This document shows, piece after piece, positions 1-10,236 of a stretch of DNA of 38,713 nt. The notes beneath the pieces were generated by a model, which saw nothing but the letters and a program-made list of their open reading frames with translations, was not told the origin of the DNA and ran no database searches. Origin of the DNA: Sphingomonas sp. AR_OL41 (GTDB lineage: Bacteria > Pseudomonadota > Alphaproteobacteria > Sphingomonadales > Sphingomonadaceae). The position numbers and the translations under genes were made by a program. The stretch covers positions 1 to 38,713 of the forward strand of contig NZ_JARYTI010000044.1 of assembly GCF_029911635.1 (NCBI RefSeq). Direction: 5' to 3'. How positions within the stretch are numbered: the first letter of the stretch is position 1; each line of letters starts with the position of its first letter.

Positions 1-1
1 C

Positions 2-1174
2 GCGCGCACGATCACGCTGCGCAACGGCCGCGCTGCGCTCGCGCCGGCCGCGCCGCTGACGGTGCGGAGCGCGGACACAACGCGTTACCGCCTGTTGAGC
101 GCGCGCGAACTCGAACCTGCGCTGGGGCACCGCGTCGTCCAGACATCCGAACTTCTTCCTGCCGACGGTGGCGCAATGCAGGTCCGGCAGAGCCTGCTCG
201 TTGCCGCCCATGGCCGCGCCGTTCGCCGCATCGTGCTCGACGGGCGAACGCACTCAGGCAAGATCGTCGCCCGGCCGTTCGCGGTTTTGCCGGGCGGCGA
301 GATCATCAAACTCGGCGACCGCCCGGGGCCGCGCGGCGCGGCGGGCTTCGACCTGTTCGGCTGCGGCAACATCGCGGGTGGCGCGATATCGCCGGCATGC
401 CTGCCGGTCCAGGTACCGCGCTGGCCCGCTCTCGCCGCGCCGCGCCCGGCCTCGCACGAGCAGGTGCGGACTCCGCTATTGGCACGCTCGATCTTCGCTG
501 CGGCGACACCGTTGCGCGATGCCCGCTGGTCGGTCGACACAAGCGCGCTGCCGGCGGCATGCCGCTCGGCGGCGGGATGCGCGGTGCCGGGACAGACCGC
601 ACGGTTCGTCGCGCTGCGCGGCATCAGGCTGACGCGCGGGGTCTATGCCGGGCGCGGCATTCCCTATGCCCAGACCGGCGATTTCGCTGCGCTGGGCCGG
701 TTTCGCAGCGCAAGTTCGGCCGACCTGTCGCGCGCATTGGGCGCGGTGCAGCGCGGCGGGCGCGGCTGGCCCGGCAACCTCGCCGACGGGCTGGTCGGCG
801 ATCTCGGGATCGATTGCTCGGCGCTGGTGCAAATCGCCTGGGGGCGCCCGCAAGCGCCGACGCGCTGGACGGTGGCGACGATCCGGCAGCGCCAGGACCA
901 TGCGTTGTGCAGTCGGCCGCTGCCATCGCCCGCCTGGCTGCGCGCCGGCGACGCCATCGCCACCGCGCCGGGGGCGAACCACATAATGCTGTTCGCCGAA
1001 CGGCTGCGGATCGGCGGCAACGATGCCTGGCTGATGCTCGAGGCATCGAGCGCGTGCGACGGGGTCTGCTGGACGATCTTCGACCCGTCGGTGTTCGACG
1101 GCTGGAGCCTGTACCGCGCCGCCGGGCGCGGCGACGCAGCGTGCCCGGGCTTGCCGGTGCTGCGTCGCCCCTGA
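2..1174 (+). CDS. NlpC/P60-like cysteine peptidase domain protein (5' end missing)
   Basis: The reading frame is open to the left edge, so the true start lies outside the window; a GTG at 62 is only an internal candidate. The C-terminal part resembles an NlpC/P60 cell-wall peptidase fold. It has IDCSALVQIAWG with the candidate nucleophile Cys at residue 252 (counted from 62), then AGDAIATAPGANHIMLF with the candidate His near residue 307, and a polar residue in LEASSACDGV. NlpC/P60 enzymes usually cut the gamma-D-Glu to diamino-acid bond of peptidoglycan stem peptides. The preceding ~240 residues are Ala/Arg/Gly rich and may hold an SH3-like or prodomain. The many Cys residues in the middle suggest an exported, disulfide-bearing protein. 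The fold call rests on these short motifs only, so the substrate is uncertain. Confidence 0.65.
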   Translation, partial: ARTITLRNGRAALAPAAPLTVRSADTTRYRLLSARELEPALGHRVVQTSELLPADGGAMQVRQSLLVAAHGRAVRRIVLDGRTHSGKIVARPFAVLPGGEIIKLGDRPGPRGAAGFDLFGCGNIAGGAISPACLPVQVPRWPALAAPRPASHEQVRTPLLARSIFAAATPLRDARWSVDTSALPAACRSAAGCAVPGQTARFVALRGIRLTRGVYAGRGIPYAQTGDFAALGRFRSASSADLSRALGAVQRGGRGWPGNLADGLVGDLGIDCSALVQIAWGRPQAPTRWTVATIRQRQDHALCSRPLPSPAWLRAGDAIATAPGANHIMLFAERLRIGGNDAWLMLEASSACDGVCWTIFDPSVFDGWSLYRAAGRGDAACPGLPVLRRP

Positions 1175-1202
1175 CGGTACGGCCCCAATAAAGCACCAAG
1201 CT

Positions 1203-1232
1203 ATGGGGAGCGCTTGATTTTGCGCTACCCAT
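1203..1232. terminator. weak hairpin after the NlpC/P60-like gene
   Basis: ATGGGGAGCGC at 1203-1213 and GCGCTACCCAT at 1222-1232 form an 11-bp stem with one mismatch and an 8-base loop. There is no clear T run on the plus side, so this is only a possible transcription end for the gene that stops at 1174. Confidence 0.3.
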
Positions 1233-1314
1233 GCGACCATCCGGGACTGACTCACGCGACAGACTTTCGCCCAGCCTCTTTGCTTATGCTGCACTGCATG
1301 ATAACGGCGGCGGC

Positions 1315-3195
<1,881 letters not shown>

Positions 3196-3211
3196 GCCGG
3201 GCGGCTGGCGG

Positions 3212-3751
3212 CTATTCGAAGGTCGCGGCCAGGCGGTTCAGGCCATCGTCCTGCGGATCAGGACCGTAGCGGTTTTCGCCGACCGTCCCGGGCAACGCGC
3301 ATCGGGCAAGGACCAGCAGCGAGCCGAGCATTGCAGCGTAAGCAGCCAAATCGCCTGCATCGTAGCGGTGCGCACTAAATAAGGCGAGGCTCACGGCCAC
3401 CGGCGCCCAGGTCAACAAGGCCCAGGCACCCCCGGCGGCAGTGTCGTGCAGACGACGCACTGTAATGGCAGCCGTCGCGAGAAAGCCGAGCGGCCAAAAG
3501 ACGAGGTCGAACGCGACCCATAACGTGTTGAACCTAATCGGACTCCCGGCCAGCAACCCCGCAGCAAGCCGGTCGAGTGGCCGCTCGATCGCGATCGGCA
3601 CGAACCACAAAGCGATAATGAACAGGATCCACGGCCAGAACTCGCGCCGCGTCGCGCGTCCGTGAAACTGAAGGCAGTGCGTCAACGGCCTGAGGATTGC
3701 GCGCATGACAGGCCTTTCGTCGCGGGCCGGAGCGGGTCCGGTTTCGGTCAT
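3212..3751 (-). CDS. DUF805 family membrane protein
   Basis: A 179-residue protein with the typical DUF805 opening: FHGRATRREFWPWILF just before the first membrane helix. Further hydrophobic segments follow (FWPLGFLATAAITVRRLHD, a WALLTWAPVAV stretch and AAMLGSLLVLARCALPG). The short cytoplasmic RRLHD motif between helices is also typical. It ends PGTVGENRYGPDP, another family hallmark. Function is unknown for the family. An internal ATG 15 residues in (MRAILRPL) is an equally good start. It converges on the ABC-F gene with only 16 bases between the stops. Confidence 0.8.
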   Translation of the reverse strand: MTETGPAPARDERPVMRAILRPLTHCLQFHGRATRREFWPWILFIIALWFVPIAIERPLDRLAAGLLAGSPIRFNTLWVAFDLVFWPLGFLATAAITVRRLHDTAAGGAWALLTWAPVAVSLALFSAHRYDAGDLAAYAAMLGSLLVLARCALPGTVGENRYGPDPQDDGLNRLAATFE

Positions 3752-3842
3752 GACGAGATCAGCACGGCCCGGTGGTCGTCCGCAAGGGGCTTCTCGGCGA
3801 GGCAGCAGGCGGGCTTTGCGTTGGGACGATCGGGCAGCAATC

Positions 3843-3938
3843 CGTCACCCCGGACTTGTTCCTGGGTCCACGGTTCCGCGTGAACATCGGCCGATGCGTT
3901 CACGGCCCGGTGGATGCCGGAACAAGTCCGGCATGACG
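3843..3938. repeat. intergenic imperfect palindromic element (GACTTGTTCC type)
   Basis: Two 29-bp arms (3843-3871 and 3910-3938) are inverted copies sharing CCGGACTTGTTCC with five mismatches. A nested inverted repeat, CGTGAAC/GTTCACG, sits in the middle. It lies between the start of the DUF805 gene and the end of glcB. The same architecture with a related core recurs at 7480-7590. Confidence 0.75.
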
Positions 3939-3957
3939 TTTTGGGGCCAGAGGAACC

Positions 3958-6060
3958 CTACGCCTCCGCCTTCACCCGCGCCCTGAAGCGGTGCAGCAAC
4001 GGCTCGGTATAGCCATTGGGCTGTTCCACCCCCTCGAACACCAGCGCGCGCGCCGCCTGGAAGGCGAGGCTGGTGTCGGCATGGCCGGCCATCGGATGGT
4101 AAAGCGGGTCGCCGTCATTCTGCGCATCGACCTTGGCCGCCATGCGCGCCAGCGCGGCGTCGGCCTCGGCCGGGGTGGCGATGCCGTGGAGCAGCCAGTT
4201 GGCCATGTGCTGCGACGAGATGCGCAGCGTCGCGCGGTCTTCCATCAGGCCGACGTCATGGATGTCGGGCACCTTGGAGCAGCCGATGCCCTGGTCGACC
4301 CAGCGCACGACATAACCGAGAATGCCTTGCGCATTGTTGTCGAGTTCCTCGCGCACCTCATCGGGCTGCCAGTTATGGCCCTGTGCGACCGGGATGGCTA
4401 GCAAGCGGTCGAGCGAGGCAACGCCCTCCCCGGCCCGCTCGGCCTGGCGCGCGAACACGTCGACGGCGTGGTAATGCGTCGCGTGGAGCGTCGCGGCGGT
4501 CGGTGACGGCACCCAGGCGGTGTTGGCGCCGGTTTTGGGATGCGCGATCTTCTGTTCGAGCATGTCGGCCATGCGGTCGGGCGCGGCCCACATGCCCTTG
4601 CCGATCTGCGCCTTGCCCGACAGGCCGCAGGCGAGGCCGATCTGGACGTTGCGGTCCTCATAGGCCTTGATCCAGTCGGCATTCTTCATGTCGCCCTTGC
4701 GGATCATCGGCCCGGCACGCATCGATGTGTGCATCTCGTCGCCGGTGCGGTCGAGGAAACCGGTGTTGATGAACATGATGCGGTCCTTCACCGCATGGAT
4801 GCACGCCGCGAGATTGGCCGAGGTGCGGCGCTCCTCGTCCATCACGCCGACCTTGATGGTGTGGCGCGCCAGGCCGAGCAGATCCTCGATCGCGTCGAAC
4901 AGGCGGTTGGTGAAGGCGGCCTCGTCGGGGCCGTGCATCTTGGGCTTCACGATGTAGATCGAGCCGGCGCGGCTGTTGACGAACCTGCCGGTCCTTTTCA
5001 GGTCGTGCAGCGCGATCAGGCTGGTGACGATGCCGTCGAGAATGCCCTCCGGCGCCTCGCTGCCATCGGCGAGCAGCACCGCCGGCGTGGTCATCAGATG
5101 GCCGACATTGCGCACGAACAACAGGCTGCGGCCGGGCAGCGTGAACGCCGTGCCGTCGGGCGCGGTATAGGCGCGGTCGGCCTCAAGCGCGCGCGTCATG
5201 GTGCGGCCGCCCTTGTCGAAGCTGGCGACGAGATCGCCCTTCATCAGCCCGAGCCAGTTGGCATAGGCGGCGACCTTGTCCTCGGCATCGACCGCGGCGA
5301 CCGAATCCTCGAGATCGACGATCGTCGACAGCGCGGATTCGAGCACGACATCGGCGATGTGCGCAGGATCGTCCTTGCCGATCGGATGCGCCGGGTCGAT
5401 CACCAATTCGATATGCAGGCCGTGATGGCGCAGCAGGATATTGGCGCCGGCATGGCCGACAAGCTGCGCCGGATCGGCCAGCGCGGGGGTGCCCCCGGTC
5501 CAGTCGGCCCAGCTCCCTGTAGCGAGCGGCACCGACCGGTCGAGAAACACCTTGGCCCAGGCGATCACCTGACCGCCGCGCACCGGATCATAACCCTTGC
5601 CGGCTGCGGCGTCGGGCAGTGCGTCGGTGCCGTAGAGCGCGTCGTACAGGCTGCCCCAGCGCGCATTGGCGGCGTTGAGCAGGAAGCGCGCATTGAGCAC
5701 GGGGACGACGAGCTGCGCGCCGGCGAGCCGCGCGACCTCGTCATCGACGCCGGTCGGCGCGACGCTGAACGGCGCGGGCTCTTCGACGAGATAGCCGATC
5801 TCGCGCAGGAACGCTTGATAGGCGACCATGTCGAGCGGTGTGCCGGCGCGCGCAATGTGCCAGGCGTCGATCTGCGCCTGCAGCGTGTCGCGCACCGCCA
5901 GCAACGCTGCGTTTTCGGGGGCGAAGCGGGCGAAGATGCCGGCGACGCCGCGCCAGAAATCATCGGTATCGAGACCGGTGCCGGGCAGCGCCTGGGTGTC
6001 GATGAACTGGGCGAGTTCGGCGGCGACCGCGAGGCCGTGCTTGTCGATCGTCTGCGTCAT
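3958..6060 (-). CDS. glcB: malate synthase G
   Basis: A 700-residue enzyme, the usual length of malate synthase G, which condenses acetyl-CoA with glyoxylate to malate in the glyoxylate/glycolate route (cytosol). Family blocks are clear: HGLHIELVIDP, STIVDLEDSVAAVDAEDKV (Mg-binding acidic cluster), NVGHLMTTPAVL, GSIYIVKPKMHGP, VGVMDEERRTSANL (the catalytic Arg lies here) and MRAGPMIRKGDMK. The C-terminal segment has VRWVDQGIGCSKVPDI and RISSQHMANWL. It starts 10 bases after the glcG-like gene, so the two are probably one transcript. The divergent LysR gene is the likely regulator. Confidence 0.96.
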   Translation of the reverse strand: MTQTIDKHGLAVAAELAQFIDTQALPGTGLDTDDFWRGVAGIFARFAPENAALLAVRDTLQAQIDAWHIARAGTPLDMVAYQAFLREIGYLVEEPAPFSVAPTGVDDEVARLAGAQLVVPVLNARFLLNAANARWGSLYDALYGTDALPDAAAGKGYDPVRGGQVIAWAKVFLDRSVPLATGSWADWTGGTPALADPAQLVGHAGANILLRHHGLHIELVIDPAHPIGKDDPAHIADVVLESALSTIVDLEDSVAAVDAEDKVAAYANWLGLMKGDLVASFDKGGRTMTRALEADRAYTAPDGTAFTLPGRSLLFVRNVGHLMTTPAVLLADGSEAPEGILDGIVTSLIALHDLKRTGRFVNSRAGSIYIVKPKMHGPDEAAFTNRLFDAIEDLLGLARHTIKVGVMDEERRTSANLAACIHAVKDRIMFINTGFLDRTGDEMHTSMRAGPMIRKGDMKNADWIKAYEDRNVQIGLACGLSGKAQIGKGMWAAPDRMADMLEQKIAHPKTGANTAWVPSPTAATLHATHYHAVDVFARQAERAGEGVASLDRLLAIPVAQGHNWQPDEVREELDNNAQGILGYVVRWVDQGIGCSKVPDIHDVGLMEDRATLRISSQHMANWLLHGIATPAEADAALARMAAKVDAQNDGDPLYHPMAGHADTSLAFQAARALVFEGVEQPNGYTEPLLHRFRARVKAEA

Positions 6061-6070
6061 GCCGTCGTCC

Positions 6071-6499
6071 TCAACCCTGTGCCGTCAGCCCGGCGGCGGC
6101 GATGCCGGCGAGCGCGCAGATCTCGTCATTGTCCGATGTGTCGCCGGTCACGCCGACCGCGCCGATTGGCCGGCCGGCAGCGTCGACCACGATCACGCCC
6201 CCCGCCGCCGGCACCACGCCGTGCGGCGCGATCGGGCCGAGCGACGCGGCGAAGGTCGGGCGCTCCAGCGCCATCTCGCCGATCTTGCGCGACGACATGC
6301 CCATGCCGAGCGCACCGCCCGCCTTGGCCATCGCAATCTGCGGCCGCAGCGTCGACGTCCCGTCGGCGCGGGCAAAGGCGATGAGGTGCCCGCCCGGATC
6401 GAGGACCGCGATGGCGAGCGGCTTGAAGCCGAGCTCGGCGCCCTTGGCGAAAGCGGCGGCGATGATGGCGTTGGCCTGGGCCAAAGTGATGTTGGTCAT
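6071..6499 (-). CDS. glcG: GlcG/HbpS-like (DUF336) protein
   Basis: A 142-residue protein of the GlcG/HbpS family, recognised by LAQANAIIAAAFAKGAELG at the N-terminus, AIAVLDPGGHLIAFARADG, and the Gly-rich end GVIVVDAAGRPIGAVGVTG followed by a D-x-D-E-I-C segment. Family members sit next to glycolate/glyoxylate genes and some bind heme or small ligands; the biochemical role of GlcG is not established. It is the first gene of a pair with malate synthase G. The symbol is given on family plus context. Confidence 0.85.
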   Translation of the reverse strand: MTNITLAQANAIIAAAFAKGAELGFKPLAIAVLDPGGHLIAFARADGTSTLRPQIAMAKAGGALGMGMSSRKIGEMALERPTFAASLGPIAPHGVVPAAGGVIVVDAAGRPIGAVGVTGDTSDNDEICALAGIAAAGLTAQG

Positions 6500-6575
6500 G
6501 CCGGCGCTTATAGACGTCGCGCAGCTTCATCGCTAGACGATCAAAAGGCAAAGCTGTCGTTCCTGTGAAGAAACA
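6500..6575. promoter_or_regulatory. divergent control region, glcG-glcB / LysR gene
   Basis: These 76 bases separate two divergent starts, the standard place for a LysR-type regulator to bind. Two dyads are visible: ATCG-N5-CGAT (6529-6541) and a wider CAGCTT ... AAGCTG pair that brackets it. No convincing -35/-10 pair could be assigned. The regulatory role is inferred from layout. Confidence 0.45.
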
Positions 6576-7463
6576 ATGATGGACCCGGACGTCGCCCTGT
6601 TCGCGCATGTCGTCGAGGCCGGCAGCCTCAGCGCGGCGGCGCGCGCGCGCGGCATCTCGCCGGCGATGGTGTCGAAACGCATCGCCCGGCTCGAGGCGCG
6701 GCTCGGCGTGCGGCTGCTGCACCGCACGACACGGCGGCTGGAAACCACCGCACGCGGCGACCTGTTCTACCGCGACGTGACGACGATCCTCGCCGCGCTC
6801 GGCGCGGCCGAGGCGCGCGTCTCCGACCGCGACACGACGCCGCAGGGCGCGCTGCGCGTCAGTGCGCCGACCTCGTTCGGGCGGCTGCATATCGCGCCGC
6901 GACTCAAGCCGTTTCTCGACCGCTATCCGCTGGTCGAGCTCGAACTGTTGCTGTCAGACGATTTCGTCGATGTGGCGCGCGACGGTATCGATCTCGCGAT
7001 CCGGATCACCCCCGCCGTCGCGCCCGAACTGGCGGCACACCGGCTCGGCGACAGCCGCCGCGTCTTGTGCGCGGCGCCGGCATATCTCGCCGCAGCGGGC
7101 ACGCCGCAGACGGTCGCCGAACTCGCCGGACACCGCCTGCTCGCCGCCGCCGGGCAATTGCCGTGGCGGCTGACCGGGCCGGACGGCGACGTGTCGATCG
7201 ACGGCACCAGCCATGTGCGGACCAATTCGAGCGAGGTGGCGCGCGAACTGGTGCTGTCGGGCGTCGGCATCGCGCTCCGTTCCTTATGGGATGTCGGCGA
7301 CCATCTGACGCGCGGCGACCTGGTGCGCGTGCTGCCGGCGCTGGAGGGATCGGCCGATGTCGGCATCTATGCCGTGCATCCGCGCGGGCGGCTGTCGTCG
7401 GGCGCGCGGGCGCTGCTCGATTATCTCGGGACGCTGTGGTCGCCGGTGGCACCGTGGGATTAG
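6576..7463 (+). CDS. LysR-type transcriptional regulator
   Basis: A 295-residue LysR-family protein. The N-terminal winged helix-turn-helix is plain: FAHVVEAGSLSAAARARGIS, then SKRIARLEARLGVRLLHRTTR. It is followed by a linker helix and a periplasmic-binding-type effector domain (about residues 90-290, with LRVSAPTSFGRLHIAP and the FVDVARDGIDLAIRI block). The pattern matches the TtdR/DmlR-like branch that often controls carboxylic-acid metabolism. It is divergent from glcG-glcB across 76 bases, so control of that pair, possibly with glyoxylate or glycolate as effector, is a reasonable inference. ATG at 6576 or 6579 are both possible. Confidence 0.92.
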   Translation: MMDPDVALFAHVVEAGSLSAAARARGISPAMVSKRIARLEARLGVRLLHRTTRRLETTARGDLFYRDVTTILAALGAAEARVSDRDTTPQGALRVSAPTSFGRLHIAPRLKPFLDRYPLVELELLLSDDFVDVARDGIDLAIRITPAVAPELAAHRLGDSRRVLCAAPAYLAAAGTPQTVAELAGHRLLAAAGQLPWRLTGPDGDVSIDGTSHVRTNSSEVARELVLSGVGIALRSLWDVGDHLTRGDLVRVLPALEGSADVGIYAVHPRGRLSSGARALLDYLGTLWSPVAPWD

Positions 7464-7479
7464 CGGACTAGCCATTCCC

Positions 7480-7590
7480 CCCGTCACCCTGAACTCGTTT
7501 CAGGGTCTATGCGCCGTCAGAAATCCCAAAAGCGTCGCTCGTTGGTCGGCTGACCGCGCATGGATGCTGAAACAAGTTCAGCATGACGGG
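7480..7590. repeat. intergenic imperfect palindromic element
   Basis: Arms of about 35 bp (7480-7514 and 7556-7590) are inverted copies with a few mismatches, sharing the CTGAACT-GTTTCAG core and ending CCCGTCA/TGACGGG. The centre has a short GGTCGGCTGACC dyad. The layout resembles the element at 3843-3938 (CGTCA-CC-GAACTTGTT-C pattern), so both are probably copies of one dispersed repeat family. It lies after the LysR gene and before the flavoenzyme gene. Confidence 0.75.
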
Positions 7591-7669
7591 TAGTGGGTAA
7601 TCAGACCCGCACCCCCTTGCCGCCCCGCCCCGTCTGTCGCACGCTGCCGCACGAAGGAGAGCATGCGCG

Positions 7670-8830
7670 ATGGCCCATTATGGCGACTTACAGAACGAGA
7701 TTTACGGCGCCGGCGTGCGCGGCACGCTCCCCACGCTACCGGTCGATTTCGCGCTGCTCGAAGCGCGCGCGACAGCGGCGATGCCGCCGGCGGTGCTGTC
7801 CTATCTGCAGGGCGGTTGCGGCGACGAGTTCACCCAGCGTCATAATGCCGAGGCGTTCCGCCACTGGGGTATGACGCCACGCATGATGGTCGACTGCACG
7901 AAACGCGACCTGTCGATCGAACTGTTCGGGCTCACTTTGCCCTCGCCGCTGTTCATGGCGCCGGTCGGCATCAACGGCATCTGCACGCAGGACGGGCATG
8001 GCGATCTCGCGGCGGCCGAGGCTTCGGCAATCACACGCGTGCCGCTTGTCGCATCGACCCTGTCGAACGATCCGCTGGAAAAGGTCGCGGCGACGCTCGG
8101 CGACATGCCGGGCTTCTTCCAGCTCTACACCCCCAAGGACAAGGCGCTCGCCGAGAGCCTCGTCCACCGTGCCGAGGCGGCCGGGTTCAAGGCGATCGTC
8201 GTGACGCTCGACACCTGGGTCACCGGCTGGCGCCCGCGCGACCTCAACGCCGCCAATTTCCCGCAGCTGCGCGGCGCCGTGCTGATGAATTATTTCAGCG
8301 ACCCCGTCTTTCGCGCGCTGCTCGCCAGGCCGCCCGAGGAGGATCCCGCCACCGCCATCGGCACCTGGGCGGCGACCTTCGGCAAGGTGCTGACCTGGGC
8401 CGACATGGCGTGGCTCCGCTCGATGACCAAGCTGCCGATCATCCTCAAGGGCATCTGCCATCCCGACGATGCGCGCCGCGCGATCGACGAGGGCGCCGAC
8501 GGCATTTATTGTTCCAACCATGGCGGGCGTCAGGCCAATGGCGGCATCGCCGCGATCGATATGCTGCCCGGCGTGGTCGCGGCCTCGGGCAAGACGCCGG
8601 TACTGTTCGATTCAGGAATCCGCTCGGGCAGCGACGTGGTCAAAGCGCTGGCGCTCGGCGCGACGGCGGTCGGCGTCGGCCGGCCCTATGCCTATGGCCT
8701 CGCGCTGGGCGGCGCGGCGGGCGCGGCGCATGTGCTGAAATGCCTGCTCGCCGAGGCTGACCTTCTGATGGCGGTCAACGGCTATCCGACCATCGCCGAT
8801 GTGCGGGCGGCCGGTGCAATCCGCCAGTAG
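7670..8830 (+). CDS. lactate 2-monooxygenase-like alpha-hydroxy-acid oxidizing flavoprotein
   Basis: A 386-residue FMN enzyme of the alpha-hydroxy-acid oxidase family (lactate oxidase, LldD, glycolate oxidase). It has APVGINGICTQDGHGDLAAAEA in the N-terminal third, LPIILKGICHPDDARRAI with the FMN-binding Lys, the catalytic SNHGGRQ motif at DGIYCSNHGGRQANG, and the phosphate site FDSGIRSGSDVVKALALGA ending VGVGRPYAYGLALGG. The wording IxKGIxxPDDARRA and N-G-G in the His loop fit lactate 2-monooxygenase better than quinone-linked LldD. The likely reaction is oxidation of a 2-hydroxy acid with FMN; the exact acid is unknown. A GGAG lies about 10 bases before the ATG. A perfect palindrome starts right after the stop. 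Confidence 0.88.
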   Translation: MAHYGDLQNEIYGAGVRGTLPTLPVDFALLEARATAAMPPAVLSYLQGGCGDEFTQRHNAEAFRHWGMTPRMMVDCTKRDLSIELFGLTLPSPLFMAPVGINGICTQDGHGDLAAAEASAITRVPLVASTLSNDPLEKVAATLGDMPGFFQLYTPKDKALAESLVHRAEAAGFKAIVVTLDTWVTGWRPRDLNAANFPQLRGAVLMNYFSDPVFRALLARPPEEDPATAIGTWAATFGKVLTWADMAWLRSMTKLPIILKGICHPDDARRAIDEGADGIYCSNHGGRQANGGIAAIDMLPGVVAASGKTPVLFDSGIRSGSDVVKALALGATAVGVGRPYAYGLALGGAAGAAHVLKCLLAEADLLMAVNGYPTIADVRAAGAIRQ

Positions 8831-8860
8831 CGGCGGGTAGACATGCATGTCTACCCGCCG
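8831..8860. repeat. perfect 30-bp palindrome after the flavoenzyme gene
   Basis: Bases 8831-8860 read identically on both strands. The left half is CGGCGGGTAGACATG and the right half is its exact complement, so there is no loop beyond the central ATGCAT. It begins at the first base after the TAG stop. No T run follows, so it is not a classic intrinsic terminator. It could be an operator for a dimeric regulator or an mRNA 3'-end stabilising hairpin. Confidence 0.7.
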
Positions 8861-9081
8861 GCGAATATTGGCACGACATCGAAAAGCTGTCGTCATGGTT
8901 GCGCTGCCGTAACGTAAACCGGCCATTCGTGACGTGATGCTATTGCCCAACCGCCTCGCGCGGGTGAATTCGCGCGATCTTATTTTTTGCACATTGCCCG
9001 ACAAGTGTATTGAAAAATGTCTCCTGATCGGTATCAGCCAGCCATCCCAAAAAAACAGCACGTCGCAATCGGAGATTATTC

Positions 9082-9510
9082 ATGGCTATCGATGAAACAC
9101 TATTGGACCTGACGGGCACGATCACGTCGAACTACGTCGCCAATAACCATGTCAGCATCGACGAGATCAAACACGTCATCAACCTGATCCACTCGACGTT
9201 GGCGCAGCTCGGCGACGAGCCGGTGCAGGAAGAGGAGGCGTTCGTTCCCGCCGTCACGGCGCGCAAGAGCCTGGCCGACCCGACCAAGATCATCTCGATG
9301 ATCGACGGCAAGCCCTATAGCGTGCTCAAGCGCCACCTCACCACGCAGGGCTTGACCCCGGCGGAATATCGCGCGCGCTACAATCTGCCCGCCGATTACC
9401 CGATGACCGCGCCGGCCTATTCCGAGCGTCGCAAGGCGATGGCCGTAAAGATCGGTCTTGGTCGCAAGAGCACCGGCCGCCCCAAGCTCGGTCTCGCCGC
9501 ACCGAAGTAA
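9082..9510 (+). CDS. MucR/Ros family transcriptional regulator without the usual zinc ligands
   Basis: A 142-residue MucR/Ros-type regulator. The N-terminal helix region (ETLLDLTGTITSNYVANNHVS) is the MucR oligomerisation part. The C-terminal DNA-binding region reads IISMIDGKPYSVLKRHLTTQGLTPAEYRARYNLPADYPMTAPAYSERR, shown here as a family hallmark in pieces: MIDGKPY, LKRHLTT, EYRARYNLPADYPM. In classical MucR the finger uses two Cys and two His. Here both Cys positions are Ile/Met-type residues and the second His is Gln, so zinc is probably not bound there. MucR proteins act as H-NS-like silencers of AT-rich promoters in alphaproteobacteria. The upstream 220 bases are noticeably AT-richer. 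GGAG at 9071 sets the start. Confidence 0.88.
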   Translation: MAIDETLLDLTGTITSNYVANNHVSIDEIKHVINLIHSTLAQLGDEPVQEEEAFVPAVTARKSLADPTKIISMIDGKPYSVLKRHLTTQGLTPAEYRARYNLPADYPMTAPAYSERRKAMAVKIGLGRKSTGRPKLGLAAPK

Positions 9511-9572
9511 GCACCTCGTGGCAAGCCCGGCCGGTCACACAGACGTGACCGGCCGGCGCCTTTGCGACGCAC

Positions 9573-10130
9573 TCAGCCGCGTAGCGCGGTGCGCAGCGCC
9601 AGCCCGGTCCCGAGCAGCGCGACGCCCTGGAACAGCAGGTCGACCGCAAGCACGAGCCCGAGAATCCAGATCGCATTGACCGGCCAGCCCAGGCCGATGA
9701 TGACCGCCGCCGCGATGCTGGCGACGCCCGAGGCGATCAGCCAGGCGCGCCCTGCCGGCGCTACGCGCATCCCGAACCACAAGCGCGCCATCCCCGACAG
9801 GCCGAGCGACATCGCCAGCAACAGCGTCAGGAACGCCACCGCGAACAGCGGATCGTTGAACACCGCCAGCCCGGCGAGCAGATAGAGAATGCCGCCGAGC
9901 AGCCACACGCCCCATTTACGCGTGCCGGCGGCGTGGAAAATCTGCAGCATGCCCCCGAACAGCATCAGCGCGCCGACATAATAGATCGTCGCGACGGTCG
10001 CGAGGAACAGGTTGGCCGACGCGCAGAGCCCGAGCAGGATGAGCGCAACGCCGAGCCCGGCGAACCAGCGCCAGGAAGCCTGCAGTGGAGCGGCAGCGCT
10101 CCCCGATACGCTCGATGCGATGTCGTTCAT
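9573..10130 (-). CDS. HdeD-like acid-resistance family membrane protein
   Basis: A 185-residue protein with about six hydrophobic helices in three pairs, the HdeD (DUF308) layout. Recognisable parts are WRWFAGLGVALILLGLCA, the second helix AGALMLFGG-type (VGALMLFGGMLQIFHA), LLGGILYLLAGLAVF and a C-terminal LVLAVDLLFQGVALLGTG. HdeD proteins are linked to acid and stress tolerance with unknown mechanism. The ATG at 10130 (MNDIASSVSG) is chosen because the frame upstream of it is Arg/Cys-rich, overlaps the preceding gene and is unlike the family. It is the third gene of a minus-strand set with the MgtA-type ATPase and the kinase, 106 bases after the ATPase. Confidence 0.85.
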   Translation of the reverse strand: MNDIASSVSGSAAAPLQASWRWFAGLGVALILLGLCASANLFLATVATIYYVGALMLFGGMLQIFHAAGTRKWGVWLLGGILYLLAGLAVFNDPLFAVAFLTLLLAMSLGLSGMARLWFGMRVAPAGRAWLIASGVASIAAAVIIGLGWPVNAIWILGLVLAVDLLFQGVALLGTGLALRTALRG

Positions 10131-10236
10131 GGTCTCGTCCTTCGCTGGCCACCGCTGCGGCCGGTCCCGGGCACCTAGGACGCACGCCCCGCGCCGGCAC
10201 TGCGTATTGATACCAAGACCGTGCCCGGTCGCGCGA

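Noticed and set aside
4540..6384. 614-codon plus-strand open frame
   Set aside because: Antisense shadow of malate synthase G and glcG; no family motifs.
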